The position numbers were made by a program, and so were the translations under genes. Source: Flavobacterium phycosphaerae (GTDB lineage Bacteria > Bacteroidota > Bacteroidia > Flavobacteriales > Flavobacteriaceae). From it: a DNA stretch of 64,000 nt. Every line of letters begins with the position of its first letter. The stretch's first letter is position 1. Of this stretch, positions 52,035 to 60,955 are shown piece by piece. The DNA lies in the NCBI RefSeq assembly GCF_010119235.1, contig NZ_JAAATZ010000001.1, positions 2,324,501 to 2,388,500 of the forward strand, in the 5' to 3' direction. The notes below the pieces were generated by a model that was given only the letters and a program-made list of their open reading frames with translations, had not been told where the DNA came from and made no database searches.

Positions 52035-54584
52035 TTAACCGGGGAAATCGCCGTTATCGTCTTGTTGGTTTCCTTTTGGTCTTTTGTCTTTCTCCTTGTC
52101 GTTTTTCATTTTGTTGAAACGGTAAGTGAAAGAAAGATTGATTTGACGTTGACGCCATTGTTGTTCGCTGTAGGCATTTAATGTAGCCAGATTGGTTTCG
52201 CTGATTCTTTTTCGAGAATTGAAAACATCGTTTACGTTTAAGGCGATAGTGGCTTGGTCTTTCAGGATGTCTTTGCTGAAGGCTAAATTGGCGCTCAATA
52301 CACCCAAACTTCTTCCTTGTGCATTGGTTTGCGGTGCATTGTAAGTGGCGTTGGTTTGCCAGTCAATTTTATACGGCAGGTTTATTTTAGAAGAAACGCG
52401 GGTAAACCAGCTGGCAGCGGTATTGCCAAAATCCTGATAAACTGTTTCTTCGGTATTTTCTAAGGTGTAAGAGTAATTTCCATAGGTTTTGCTTTGGAAA
52501 AAGTTGAAGTTCCCGTTTAGCTTCCACCATTTGTAGGGTGTATAATTGATATTAAACTCAAACCCGAAACGTTCTTCTTTGGATAAATTGATAGGCGTAG
52601 ACAAAATCACCGGTGTGGTAATATCGGCACCGCCTACGACTTGAATTACTTGTCCGTTTTCATTCAGTATGTCAGCACCGTCAACAACTGTAGTCACAAC
52701 ATAATTTCCACTGGGTCTTCTTATGAATTGAAAAACGTCTTTCGTGGTGTTAAAATACATAGAGGTGGAGAAGGTAACTTTTCCCCATTTGTTCATATAG
52801 CCAACATCAAAAGCATCGGTTAGTGACGGATTGATGTCGGGGTTTCCTTGAAAAATATTTACGTTACTCGAATAATTGGAAAACGGATTGATAAAACGGG
52901 AACGTGGTCTTGAAATACGTTTGCTGTAATTCAATGAAACGGTACTTTCTTCATTCAATTGATAGGTTAGGAAGGCACTAGGGAAAAAGTTATGGTATCT
53001 TTTATTATTGAAATCATTTGTGGTCAACAGGTTGATATCGATGTTGGAATCTTCATAGCGCAAGCCTAACAAATAAGAGAATTTATTGATTTTAGAACCA
53101 AATTGAGTGTACAAAGCATTGATTTTTTCTTTGTAGTCGAGTTTGTTGGTGTAGTTGGCATTTGGAATGTAATTTCCACTTCCATCAATATTGCCTACTC
53201 TGAAATCGGTTAACAGTTCATTAAAATCACCTTTGTAGCCGGCTTCAAACTGACTGTTTTTACCTATTGGCAATACATAATCTGATTGGAATAAGTTTCT
53301 TTTTTGGGTTTGTAAATTCAGTGTTGATTCTTGTTTTGCTAAACTTTCCTGTCCCAATACATAATCTGTGATGGTGGAATCGTCATCATCCAAATTGTTA
53401 GAGAAGGAGCCGTCAACCGTTAATTTATGGCCGTCTTTTTTGAATTTCTTAGTAAAATTAAAAGCATATTCTAAATCTCGGGTATTGGTGAATTGGTCGT
53501 TGTAACGATTTCGGATGTAATTGTTGTTGGTTTCATAATTATACAAAAACACATTATCCGGGTTAGCGCCGTCATTTTTTCTATAGTTGAACGAGTTTGT
53601 CCATGTCAACGATTTGTCTAAATACCAATCCATACCGATGGTGTAATTGAATCCTTTTCGACCTCTTTCTCTGGTACTTCTTTCGTTGATGGTTTTTTGA
53701 ATACTTCCGTCAGGGTTCAGGTAATCGGTATCGGTTAAAGATTTTCCGGGAGATTTGCTGTCATTGTAGCCAACGGTGGAGAACAGATTGAAATTTTCGC
53801 TTTTGAAATTGACATTGGTTACTAATCCGTAGTTTCTCGGATCACCAACGGTAGCGATTACAGTTCCGTTAATACCTTGGTTTTTTCCTTTTTTCAATAC
53901 AATATTGATGATTCCGCCACCGCCTTCAGCATCATAACGCGCTGATGGATTTGTGATTACTTCAATTTTATCTAAAGCATCTGCCGAAATGGTTCGCAAA
54001 GCATCGGCTATATTAATGGCATTGGAAGGTCTTCCGTCAATTAAGATTTTGACATTATCATTGCCACGCAGGGCTACATTCCCATCAGCATCAACAGTTA
54101 CAGAAGGTACGTTATCCAATACATCGCTGGCCGTTCCTCCTTTTACAATCATGTCTTGTCCAACGTTGTATACTTTTTTATCCAGTTTGATTTCCACCGT
54201 AGTTTTTTCGGCACGAACCACCACTTCGTTTAATTGTGTAGCATCTTCTTCTAAACCAATCGTCCCTAAATTAGTAGCTTCGGTTAATTTTTTTTGAGCC
54301 ATTACGGTTGGCTTAAATGAAATGAATTCCAGAGTAACATCATAAACGCCGGGATTAATTTCAACTGAATAGTCACCTTTGTTATCCGTTATTCCTCCAA
54401 AAATCATTTTCGGATTTTTACTGTTTTTTAAAGTAATCGTAGCATATTCCAGAGGAAGTTTACTGGTTTTTTCAATTACTTTTCCGGTGATAGTGATTTT
54501 GGCTCGTTCTTGTTTTTGTTGCGAAATAGCTAAGAAGGTAGTGCATAAAAGCAATAAGGTAGCAATAATCTGGAAGTTTCTCAT
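52035..54584 (-). CDS. TonB-dependent receptor-like outer membrane beta-barrel protein
   Basis: An 849-residue outer-membrane protein. A signal peptide is followed by a carboxypeptidase-regulatory-like domain (ITGKVIEKTSKLPLEYATIT), a plug domain (GGTASDVLDNVPSVTVDADG, then ALRGNDNVKILIDGRPSN), and a large beta-barrel of the outer-membrane-protein family type found in Bacteroidetes. Imported ligand unknown. The C-terminus is charged (NDKEKDKRPKGNQQDDNGD). No SusD-like partner is nearby. It is transcribed alone. Confidence 0.9.
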   Translation of the reverse strand: MRNFQIIATLLLLCTTFLAISQQKQERAKITITGKVIEKTSKLPLEYATITLKNSKNPKMIFGGITDNKGDYSVEINPGVYDVTLEFISFKPTVMAQKKLTEATNLGTIGLEEDATQLNEVVVRAEKTTVEIKLDKKVYNVGQDMIVKGGTASDVLDNVPSVTVDADGNVALRGNDNVKILIDGRPSNAINIADALRTISADALDKIEVITNPSARYDAEGGGGIINIVLKKGKNQGINGTVIATVGDPRNYGLVTNVNFKSENFNLFSTVGYNDSKSPGKSLTDTDYLNPDGSIQKTINERSTRERGRKGFNYTIGMDWYLDKSLTWTNSFNYRKNDGANPDNVFLYNYETNNNYIRNRYNDQFTNTRDLEYAFNFTKKFKKDGHKLTVDGSFSNNLDDDDSTITDYVLGQESLAKQESTLNLQTQKRNLFQSDYVLPIGKNSQFEAGYKGDFNELLTDFRVGNIDGSGNYIPNANYTNKLDYKEKINALYTQFGSKINKFSYLLGLRYEDSNIDINLLTTNDFNNKRYHNFFPSAFLTYQLNEESTVSLNYSKRISRPRSRFINPFSNYSSNVNIFQGNPDINPSLTDAFDVGYMNKWGKVTFSTSMYFNTTKDVFQFIRRPSGNYVVTTVVDGADILNENGQVIQVVGGADITTPVILSTPINLSKEERFGFEFNINYTPYKWWKLNGNFNFFQSKTYGNYSYTLENTEETVYQDFGNTAASWFTRVSSKINLPYKIDWQTNATYNAPQTNAQGRSLGVLSANLAFSKDILKDQATIALNVNDVFNSRKRISETNLATLNAYSEQQWRQRQINLSFTYRFNKMKNDKEKDKRPKGNQQDDNGDFPG

Positions 54585-54671
54585 TTGAAATTTTTAGCGC
54601 TTAGAACTGCAAAAGTACGTTTTGGTTTAAGCTCAATTTCACAAATCTTTGTTAAATAACAGTTGTTGAAG

Positions 54672-55013
54672 CTAAATGAAATCGTTCAGTTTGTCCAGTT
54701 CCCGACCAATAATGGCTTTATCTCCGTCAATAACAATAGGTCTTTCCAACAAGATTGGATATTTAGCAATGGCTTCGATTATGGCTTTGTCTGACAGTGT
54801 TTTTCCTTTGTATTGTTCTATCCAAATGGACTCTTTTTGACGAACAATTTCAATTGGTTTTACCTTAAGTTTTTGGAGCAGCACTTCTATTTCATCTACC
54901 GAAAGAGGGTGGGTTAAGTAGTTGATGATTTCGTATTCTTTGTGGGAATCATCCAGAAAAGCCAAGCAGGTTCTTGATTTTCCGCATCTTGGGTTATGAA
55001 GTACTTGTACCAT
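54672..55013 (-). CDS. ArsC/Spx-like thioredoxin-fold protein
   Basis: A 113-residue protein with the ArsC motif NPRCGKSRTCLAFLDD near its N-terminus and the C-terminal segment LLERPIVIDGDKAIIGRE. The active Cys is in CGKSR. The family contains arsenate reductases and Spx-type regulators; no other arsenic genes are nearby, so the role is open (a general glutaredoxin-dependent reductase or the YffB/ArsC-like group). Confidence 0.88.
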   Translation of the reverse strand: MVQVLHNPRCGKSRTCLAFLDDSHKEYEIINYLTHPLSVDEIEVLLQKLKVKPIEIVRQKESIWIEQYKGKTLSDKAIIEAIAKYPILLERPIVIDGDKAIIGRELDKLNDFI

Positions 55014-55082
55014 CTTTTTTTCTGCAAAGTAATTAATATTCCTAGAAAAAAGTTAATTTAGGCAAAACAAAAATACAAGCAT

Positions 55083-56038
55083 ATGTTTTTAGAAAACGGT
55101 TTTTTTCCACACAATAAATTTTGGAAATATATTGTAGGCTCTATATTAATTATTTTGGCAGCTACTATTGGTCAAATTCCTTTAGCTATTGCTGTTGCGT
55201 TTAAATCATTTTCCAGCGGAAAACCTTACCCAACGACTGATACTGGAATGATGAAGTTTTATCTCCAAATCTGACTTTATTTCTCATCTTGCTTTCCTTT
55301 GTTTTTGCTTTTGTGGGTATAATTTTGGTGGTACGCCATTTTCATAAACAAACCTTTTTATCGGTCACCACTTCAAGAGAAAAAGTAGATTGGAGCAGGA
55401 TATTTTTCTCTTTTGCTGTTTGGGGAACCTTTACCGCCGGGTCAACCTTGGTAATGTATTATAGCAACCCGAGTGACTTTGTTTATAATTTTAAACCGAT
55501 TCCGTTTTTGATTTTGGCGATAATTGGTATACTGATGATTCCCATTCAAACTAGTACAGAAGAATATGTTTTTCGAGGATATTTGATGCAAGGTTTCGCG
55601 CTTTTGGCTAAGAACCGTTGGTTTCCTCTGGTATTGACTTCAGTGATATTTGGGAGCATGCATATTTTCAATCCGGAAGTCAGCAAAATGGGCTACATCA
55701 TTTTGGTTTATTATATAGGAACAGGTTTCTTTTTGGGTATTATAACATTGATGGATGAAGGAATGGAACTGGCTTTGGGGTTTCATGCTGCCAATAACTT
55801 GGTTGGTGCTTTGCTGATTACTTCAGACTGGTCTGCTTTTCAAACGAATTCGATCTTTAAAGATACTTCTACACCTTCAGTTGGGTTTGAAATTTTGGCT
55901 CCTGTTCTTATCATTTTCCCGTTGCTATTATTTATCTTTAGTAAAAAATACCATTGGACCAATTGGAGAGAAAAGCTAATGGGTAATATTGTCGAAACTA
56001 CTGCAACACCAACACAAAACATCGAAAATTATGAATAA
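55083..56038 (+). CDS. CPBP family intramembrane metalloprotease, frameshifted
   Basis: A membrane protease of the CAAX/CPBP type. Motifs are STEEYVFRGYLMQGF (with Glu-Glu and Arg) and FGSMHIFN and LGFHAANNLVG (with His). The N-terminal helix region is in one frame up to a stop near 55274. Adding one T to the run at 55257-55260 joins it (MKFLSPNLTLFLILLSFVF) to the main frame. The combined protein has about 318 residues. The break is probably a sequencing error. The stop overlaps the next gene by 8 bases. Confidence 0.9.
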
Positions 56039-57071
56039 CCCAACCTACGAAAATGTACACAATCAGTTTAAACTGAATGGATTTCATCTTAACCGAGAGG
56101 ATTTGTGCCGTGTGGCGTACAGTTTCATTAAAGAAGGAGAAGATTTTGAAAAGCCGGTGGGCGATTTTCTACTGGATTGGTTTGATTCTAAAGATTATAT
56201 TGAAATGCAAACCTCGGGAACCACAGGAACGCCTAAAACCATCAGTGTAAGTAAGCAGGCGATGGTGCATTCGGCTTTAGCTACGGGAGATTTCTTCGAT
56301 TTGCATCCCGGTGATAAGGCTTTGCATTGTTTACCGGTAAAATACGTAGCCGGAAAAATGATGCTGGTACGTGCTATGATTTTGGGGTTTGATTTAGAAT
56401 TTACGGCGCCAAGTTCTCATCCGTTGCGTAATAATGAAACCGAATTTGATTTTGTGGCTATGGTTCCTTTGCAGGCACAGCATTCGGTAGCAGAATTAAA
56501 GAAAGTGAAAAAGGTCATTATTGGCGGGGCAGCCCTTAATAAAACATTAGAGAAACAATTATTAAAACTGAAAACCGAGGTATATGAAACCTATGGGATG
56601 ACCGAAACCATTACTCACATTGCGGCTCGTAAATTGGGAGAAAAGGCATTCACGGTTTTGCCTGACGTTACTATTTCTTATGATAATAGAAATTGTTTGG
56701 TTATTCATGCACCCCGAATTTCCGATGATGTTATTGTGACAAATGATATTGTAGAATTAGTTAATGAAAATCAGTTTGTGTTTTTAGGACGTATGGACAA
56801 CGTAATTAATAGTGGCGGGATAAAACTGATTCCTGAACAGATAGAGCAGAAATTGTCCGGTAAAATTCATCAGCGCTTTTTTATTGCTGCTAAACCCGAT
56901 ACGGAGTTGGGCGAAAAAGTTATACTGGTTGTAGAAGGGGCTGAGGAGAATTTTGAAACAACGTTATTTGATGCATTAGACAAATATGAAAAACCTAAAG
57001 AGGTTGTTTTTCTTCCCAAGTTTAAAGATACTCCCACCGGCAAAATCCTCAGAAAAGAAAGTTTACTATAA
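56031..57071 (+). CDS. menE: AMP-dependent ligase, probable o-succinylbenzoate-CoA ligase
   Basis: A 346-residue acyl-CoA synthetase-like enzyme. The AMP-binding motif is MQTSGTTGTPKTISVSKQ, followed by the ETYGMTETITHIA motif and C-terminal GKILRK. The short length and the lack of an obvious acyl specificity domain fit MenE of menaquinone synthesis. I chose the ATG at 56031, which overlaps the CPBP gene by 8 bases; the 14 extra residues before it are in the CPBP coding sequence. Substrate is inferred. Confidence 0.8.
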   Translation: MNNPTYENVHNQFKLNGFHLNREDLCRVAYSFIKEGEDFEKPVGDFLLDWFDSKDYIEMQTSGTTGTPKTISVSKQAMVHSALATGDFFDLHPGDKALHCLPVKYVAGKMMLVRAMILGFDLEFTAPSSHPLRNNETEFDFVAMVPLQAQHSVAELKKVKKVIIGGAALNKTLEKQLLKLKTEVYETYGMTETITHIAARKLGEKAFTVLPDVTISYDNRNCLVIHAPRISDDVIVTNDIVELVNENQFVFLGRMDNVINSGGIKLIPEQIEQKLSGKIHQRFFIAAKPDTELGEKVILVVEGAEENFETTLFDALDKYEKPKEVVFLPKFKDTPTGKILRKESLL

Positions 57072-57078
57072 TCAAAAA

Positions 57079-57114
57079 CGCGCTAAAAGAACAAACTCTT
57101 AGCGCATTTTTTTT
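57079..57114. terminator. Bidirectional terminator
   Basis: GCGCTAA and TTAGCGC form a stem followed by a T8 tract. It lies between the convergent menE and DoxX genes. Confidence 0.72.
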
Positions 57115-57137
57115 GTTGCGTTTGGGAACAAGCAACT

Positions 57138-57563
57138 TTATTTTTCCATTTTGAAATAATAATCGGCCGAGTGTTTTCCGCCACCGTAGAAGGCATAAAA
57201 CAGACTGATTCCAAAAATAACTAAGGCTAACAGCAAATTACCGACATTCATTTGCCCAAAGAAATTAATCAGAATGGCTCCTGCCAAAATGGGTAATTGT
57301 GCAATAATAGCCCATCGGGTAAGCAACCCGAAAATAATCATGATGCCACCCATAATGTGCGCTGCAGCTATGTAATGAAAGGTAAGCATGCCCCCCATAA
57401 AATTACTGACAGGTGAAATTAAATCTTCAAAATCTTGATTATTGGTAATAAAATGAGCGCCTTTGTAGATGAAGAAAACGCCTAAAGCAATTCGAAGTGC
57501 GTCTAGCCAATAATTTGTGTGAGCGTTAGCCCATTTGTTCAAACCTTTTACTGAAGTATCCAT
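57138..57563 (-). CDS. DoxX family membrane protein
   Basis: A 141-residue membrane protein with four helices. NYWLDALRIALGVFFIYKGA and IMGGIMIIFGLLTRWAIIAQ are typical of DoxX. The family is linked to redox and thiosulfate-related reactions in some species; the function here is unknown. It is transcribed alone. Confidence 0.9.
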   Translation of the reverse strand: MDTSVKGLNKWANAHTNYWLDALRIALGVFFIYKGAHFITNNQDFEDLISPVSNFMGGMLTFHYIAAAHIMGGIMIIFGLLTRWAIIAQLPILAGAILINFFGQMNVGNLLLALVIFGISLFYAFYGGGKHSADYYFKMEK

Positions 57564-57644
57564 AATAACAAAGTTTAAAATTCAATCTAAGTTACTATTT
57601 ATTAGTGAGATATAAAAATTTGAGCTTAAAAAGTTAGCAACCGT

Positions 57645-59255
57645 TTAATTAACATTAATAAAAAAATCATTGGTCAACACTTCTACTTCTGAAAGGTTGG
57701 TTACTTTGTATTTAGAAGTTTTCCAACTTGTGGTAGGTTGGATTCTGATTTTTTCGCCCTTTATTTTAATATCAACCGGCATGTCAAAATCTTCGACCAT
57801 GGCTATCCATTGGTATTCCAATCGGTTTTTGTTAATGCGATATTCCAATCTCGGAATGGTTCCGTAACGCAAATATTGATTAAAGACTTTGGTTAAATCC
57901 ATTCCCGTTTCGGTGTTGAAAAAGGCAATAGCTGTTGACCCGTCAATGATTTGATGACGGTAGGTTTCAGCATATTTCAAAAGTATTTTCCACCATTTGT
58001 CATCATCATTAAGTAAATGACGAATTGTATTGAGCATCAACGCTCCTTTAGAATACATATCGCCCGAACCTTCATGATTCACACCATATTTTCCAAGGAT
58101 AGGTCCATCATTATTAACAGTTTTTTTTAATCCGTTGACATAGATTTGCCCTTCGTTGTACCCATATTGACACTCCACATATACCGCTTCACTGTATGTG
58201 GTAAAACTTTCGTGCAGCCACATATCGGCTATATCTTTGGCTGTGATACTGTTGCCGAACCATTCGTGTCCGCTTTCATGCACAATAATATAATCGAAAT
58301 TCATTCCGATTCCGGTTTCAGAACGATCGTGTCCTAAATAACCTTTCAGGTACATATTGCCATAGGCTATAGCGCTTTGATGTTCCATACCTAAATATGG
58401 CGTTTCCACTAGTTTGTATCCGTCTTCAGCAAATGGATAGGTGCCAAATTTAGACTGAAAACAATCCAACATTGGTTTTACTCCTTCAAATTGCTTTTTG
58501 GCTCTTTCTTCGTTGTCACGCAAAACATAATAATCTAAGTCCAGCCCTTTGTAATTGTCATGAAAATGCACGAAATCGGCAATAGTTACATTGATATCAT
58601 AACTGTTAATCGGATTTTTAACTTCCCAATCCCACCGAGTATATCCATTAGATAGGTCTTCGGAGCCTAACAGTTTTCCGTTAGAAACGGCTGTTAAACC
58701 GGTAGGCGCAGCAATTTTCATAGTGGCTCCAAAATCAGGTTCATCGCTTTGAGAATCTTTGCAAGGAAACCATAAGCTGGCTCCGGTGCCTTGACAGGCT
58801 ACACCAACCCAAGGTTTTTTTTGAATATCTGTAGCAAAAACAAAACCACCATCCCAAGGCGCACGCTTAGCGATTATAGGTTTTCCCGAATAATAGAAGC
58901 GAATCTTTTGCTCAGCACCGGCAGTTAGTTTTTCAACGAAATCAAGAAAAACGGCATTAAATTCTCTTTTGTAACGTACTTTTTTGGTATTGCAAATAAT
59001 GGAATCAATCTGCATGTTTTTAAACAGATCCAATTGTATTTTAGCCGTATTGTCAACTACTTTGAAAGTAATGTCATTATATCCGGTAATTGATTTATCG
59101 TCCGGGTTGATTTTGATGTTTAAGTCATAACGCAGTACATCATAACAAGTGCGCTCCGGGCGCAAACCGCCTTGCAACGAATCTTTTCTGGTAAATTGTG
59201 CCCAAAGCGATTGAAAACTAATTAAAGCAAAACTAAAAATCAATATTTTTTTCAT
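57645..59255 (-). CDS. M1 family metallopeptidase
   Basis: A protein of about 536 residues. A signal peptide (ILIFSFALISFQSLWAQ) is followed by the M1 N-terminal beta domain (YDVLRYDLNIKINPDDKS) and catalytic domain. The substrate-binding motif is GMEHQSAIAYGN, and the zinc site is HESGHEWFGN with the distal Glu in WLHESFTTY. I place the start at the ATG at 59255; the upstream TTG adds three residues only. It lacks the C-terminal domains of larger M1 enzymes. Confidence 0.93.
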   Translation of the reverse strand: MKKILIFSFALISFQSLWAQFTRKDSLQGGLRPERTCYDVLRYDLNIKINPDDKSITGYNDITFKVVDNTAKIQLDLFKNMQIDSIICNTKKVRYKREFNAVFLDFVEKLTAGAEQKIRFYYSGKPIIAKRAPWDGGFVFATDIQKKPWVGVACQGTGASLWFPCKDSQSDEPDFGATMKIAAPTGLTAVSNGKLLGSEDLSNGYTRWDWEVKNPINSYDINVTIADFVHFHDNYKGLDLDYYVLRDNEERAKKQFEGVKPMLDCFQSKFGTYPFAEDGYKLVETPYLGMEHQSAIAYGNMYLKGYLGHDRSETGIGMNFDYIIVHESGHEWFGNSITAKDIADMWLHESFTTYSEAVYVECQYGYNEGQIYVNGLKKTVNNDGPILGKYGVNHEGSGDMYSKGALMLNTIRHLLNDDDKWWKILLKYAETYRHQIIDGSTAIAFFNTETGMDLTKVFNQYLRYGTIPRLEYRINKNRLEYQWIAMVEDFDMPVDIKIKGEKIRIQPTTSWKTSKYKVTNLSEVEVLTNDFFINVN

Positions 59256-59300
59256 GTTACCCAAATTGTTTGCGGATTAGTAGTTGGTTTAAAGGTTTTG

Positions 59301-60950
59301 TTACTCAAAGTCAGCCGCCACGGTAATCGTCATCATTTCTTTCGAGATAGGATGTTGAAAGGTAATACTTTCGGCATGCAAATGCAACCGATTAGCTTTT
59401 GTTCCATACAAATCATCGCCAACGATAGGAGCGTTTAAACCCGATGGATGTGCGGCATGAACCCTCAATTGATGCGTTCTGCCTGTTATAGGATAGAAAT
59501 GAATTAACGTTTGATTGGGTTTTCTTGTAATTACTTCCCATTTTGTCTGAGCCGGTTTGCCATAGTCATAACAAACCAATTGATTAGGACGGTTGTCTAA
59601 ATCAACTCGCAAGGGTAAATCGATTAGGCCTTTGTCTTCTTTTATGTAGCCATCTAATAAGGCGATGTAGCACTTTTGAACTTGTCGTTTGATGAATTGG
59701 GATTGCAGTTTTTTGTGGACTTCGGCTGTTTTGGCGATAAGCAACAAACCGGAAGTCGACATATCCAAACGATGCACCACTAAAGGGCCGGTGGCTTGCT
59801 GATATCGTTCTTTCATTCGGCTATAAACAGAATCTTTCACTTGCTTTCCGGGAACCGAAAGAAATTCTGAAGGCTTATTGACCAAAGCCAAATACTCATC
59901 TTCAAAAACAATGGTTAATTCTTTTCCTTCCGCCGGATTGACTTTAAAAGGATTGTCATCCATAAGAATGTCTTTCAGCATGTGTGCCAAAATGGGTTCA
60001 CACTTTCCGGTACAGGCCGGGTAGAATTGCTCGTGTTTTCGGACTTCAGATTTTGGGGATTGTCCCCACCAAAACTCCGCCATGGTTATGGGTTTCAAAT
60101 CGTGTTGAAAAGCATAATGCAACAACTTGGGTGCGGCACATTCTCCTGCTCCCGCCGGTGGATTTCCGTTAAATATTTCCCCTAAACTTTTCAACTCATT
60201 GTACTGATTTAAGAAGGCGTATTCCTCAAATAATTGTTGTTGTAAAGCAGCCGATTTTTGACGACGGCTTTCTTTGAGTTGGTTGATTTTGGTGGTAAAT
60301 TCTTCTGCTTTTTTTTCTGCTTCCTCAATTTTGTATTGCCAATATTGAGTCATTTTTTTGAGCAAAATCCCTTCTTCCTGACTTTCTTTATTGAGGGTTT
60401 CTAAGTCGATAGCAGAGGTTGGATTCTTTCTGATTTCGGCACGAGTTTTTTTACCTGATTTTATTTTTATTTTTTGTTCAAAAATTTCTTTTTCAGCTTG
60501 TTGTGTGACTTTTTGCAAATTATCAATTGAAGCTAAATAATCGGTCGAATTCTCTAAAATTTCAATGTCGCGATTAAGCTGATTGATGTTGATTTCCTCT
60601 TTTTTAAAGAAACCATCGTGGTCTAGCATGTCAAATACCGTAGGCACAAATAAAGGCCAATGATTTTGTTCAGCCAATTTTCCGGAAAAGGCCCATAAAT
60701 AGCCTAATTCCCCTTGTTGATTTTGCACTACCAATACGCCAAACATTTTTCCGATTACAAGGCCTTGCTGACTTTCATTTAAACCAAAATTGTGCTCAAA
60801 ATCGGTTTGTGATTTCAGGTAGTCTTGTAGTTCCTTAGCGGCAATGAGGCTCAACGGATGCGGCTCGTAATAAAACGGAAAAGTGAATTTCTCAGGCATG
60901 GGAATGCTCGAGATGTTTTGTTGGAACTTTTGAAATAAAGTTTTAGGCAT
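59301..60950 (-). CDS. RluA-type RNA pseudouridine synthase with long N-terminal extension
   Basis: A 549-residue protein. The C-terminal third is the RluA catalytic domain with the motif VVHRLDMSTSGLLLIAK (catalytic Asp) and GRTHQLRVHAAH. The N-terminal 300 or more residues include a coiled-coil region rich in Lys and Glu (near QQAEKEIFEQKIKIKSGKKT). Cysteines in GECAAPKLLHYAF and YPACTGKC may bind a metal. The extended form is known in Bacteroidetes; target RNA uncertain. It lies 5 bases after the carboxylase gene. Confidence 0.88.
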   Translation of the reverse strand: MPKTLFQKFQQNISSIPMPEKFTFPFYYEPHPLSLIAAKELQDYLKSQTDFEHNFGLNESQQGLVIGKMFGVLVVQNQQGELGYLWAFSGKLAEQNHWPLFVPTVFDMLDHDGFFKKEEININQLNRDIEILENSTDYLASIDNLQKVTQQAEKEIFEQKIKIKSGKKTRAEIRKNPTSAIDLETLNKESQEEGILLKKMTQYWQYKIEEAEKKAEEFTTKINQLKESRRQKSAALQQQLFEEYAFLNQYNELKSLGEIFNGNPPAGAGECAAPKLLHYAFQHDLKPITMAEFWWGQSPKSEVRKHEQFYPACTGKCEPILAHMLKDILMDDNPFKVNPAEGKELTIVFEDEYLALVNKPSEFLSVPGKQVKDSVYSRMKERYQQATGPLVVHRLDMSTSGLLLIAKTAEVHKKLQSQFIKRQVQKCYIALLDGYIKEDKGLIDLPLRVDLDNRPNQLVCYDYGKPAQTKWEVITRKPNQTLIHFYPITGRTHQLRVHAAHPSGLNAPIVGDDLYGTKANRLHLHAESITFQHPISKEMMTITVAADFE

Positions 60951-60955
60951 TGTAT

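Noticed and set aside
54672..55013. Arsenate resistance operon
   Set aside because: Only a lone ArsC-fold gene is present, with no arsR, arsB or acr3 nearby.
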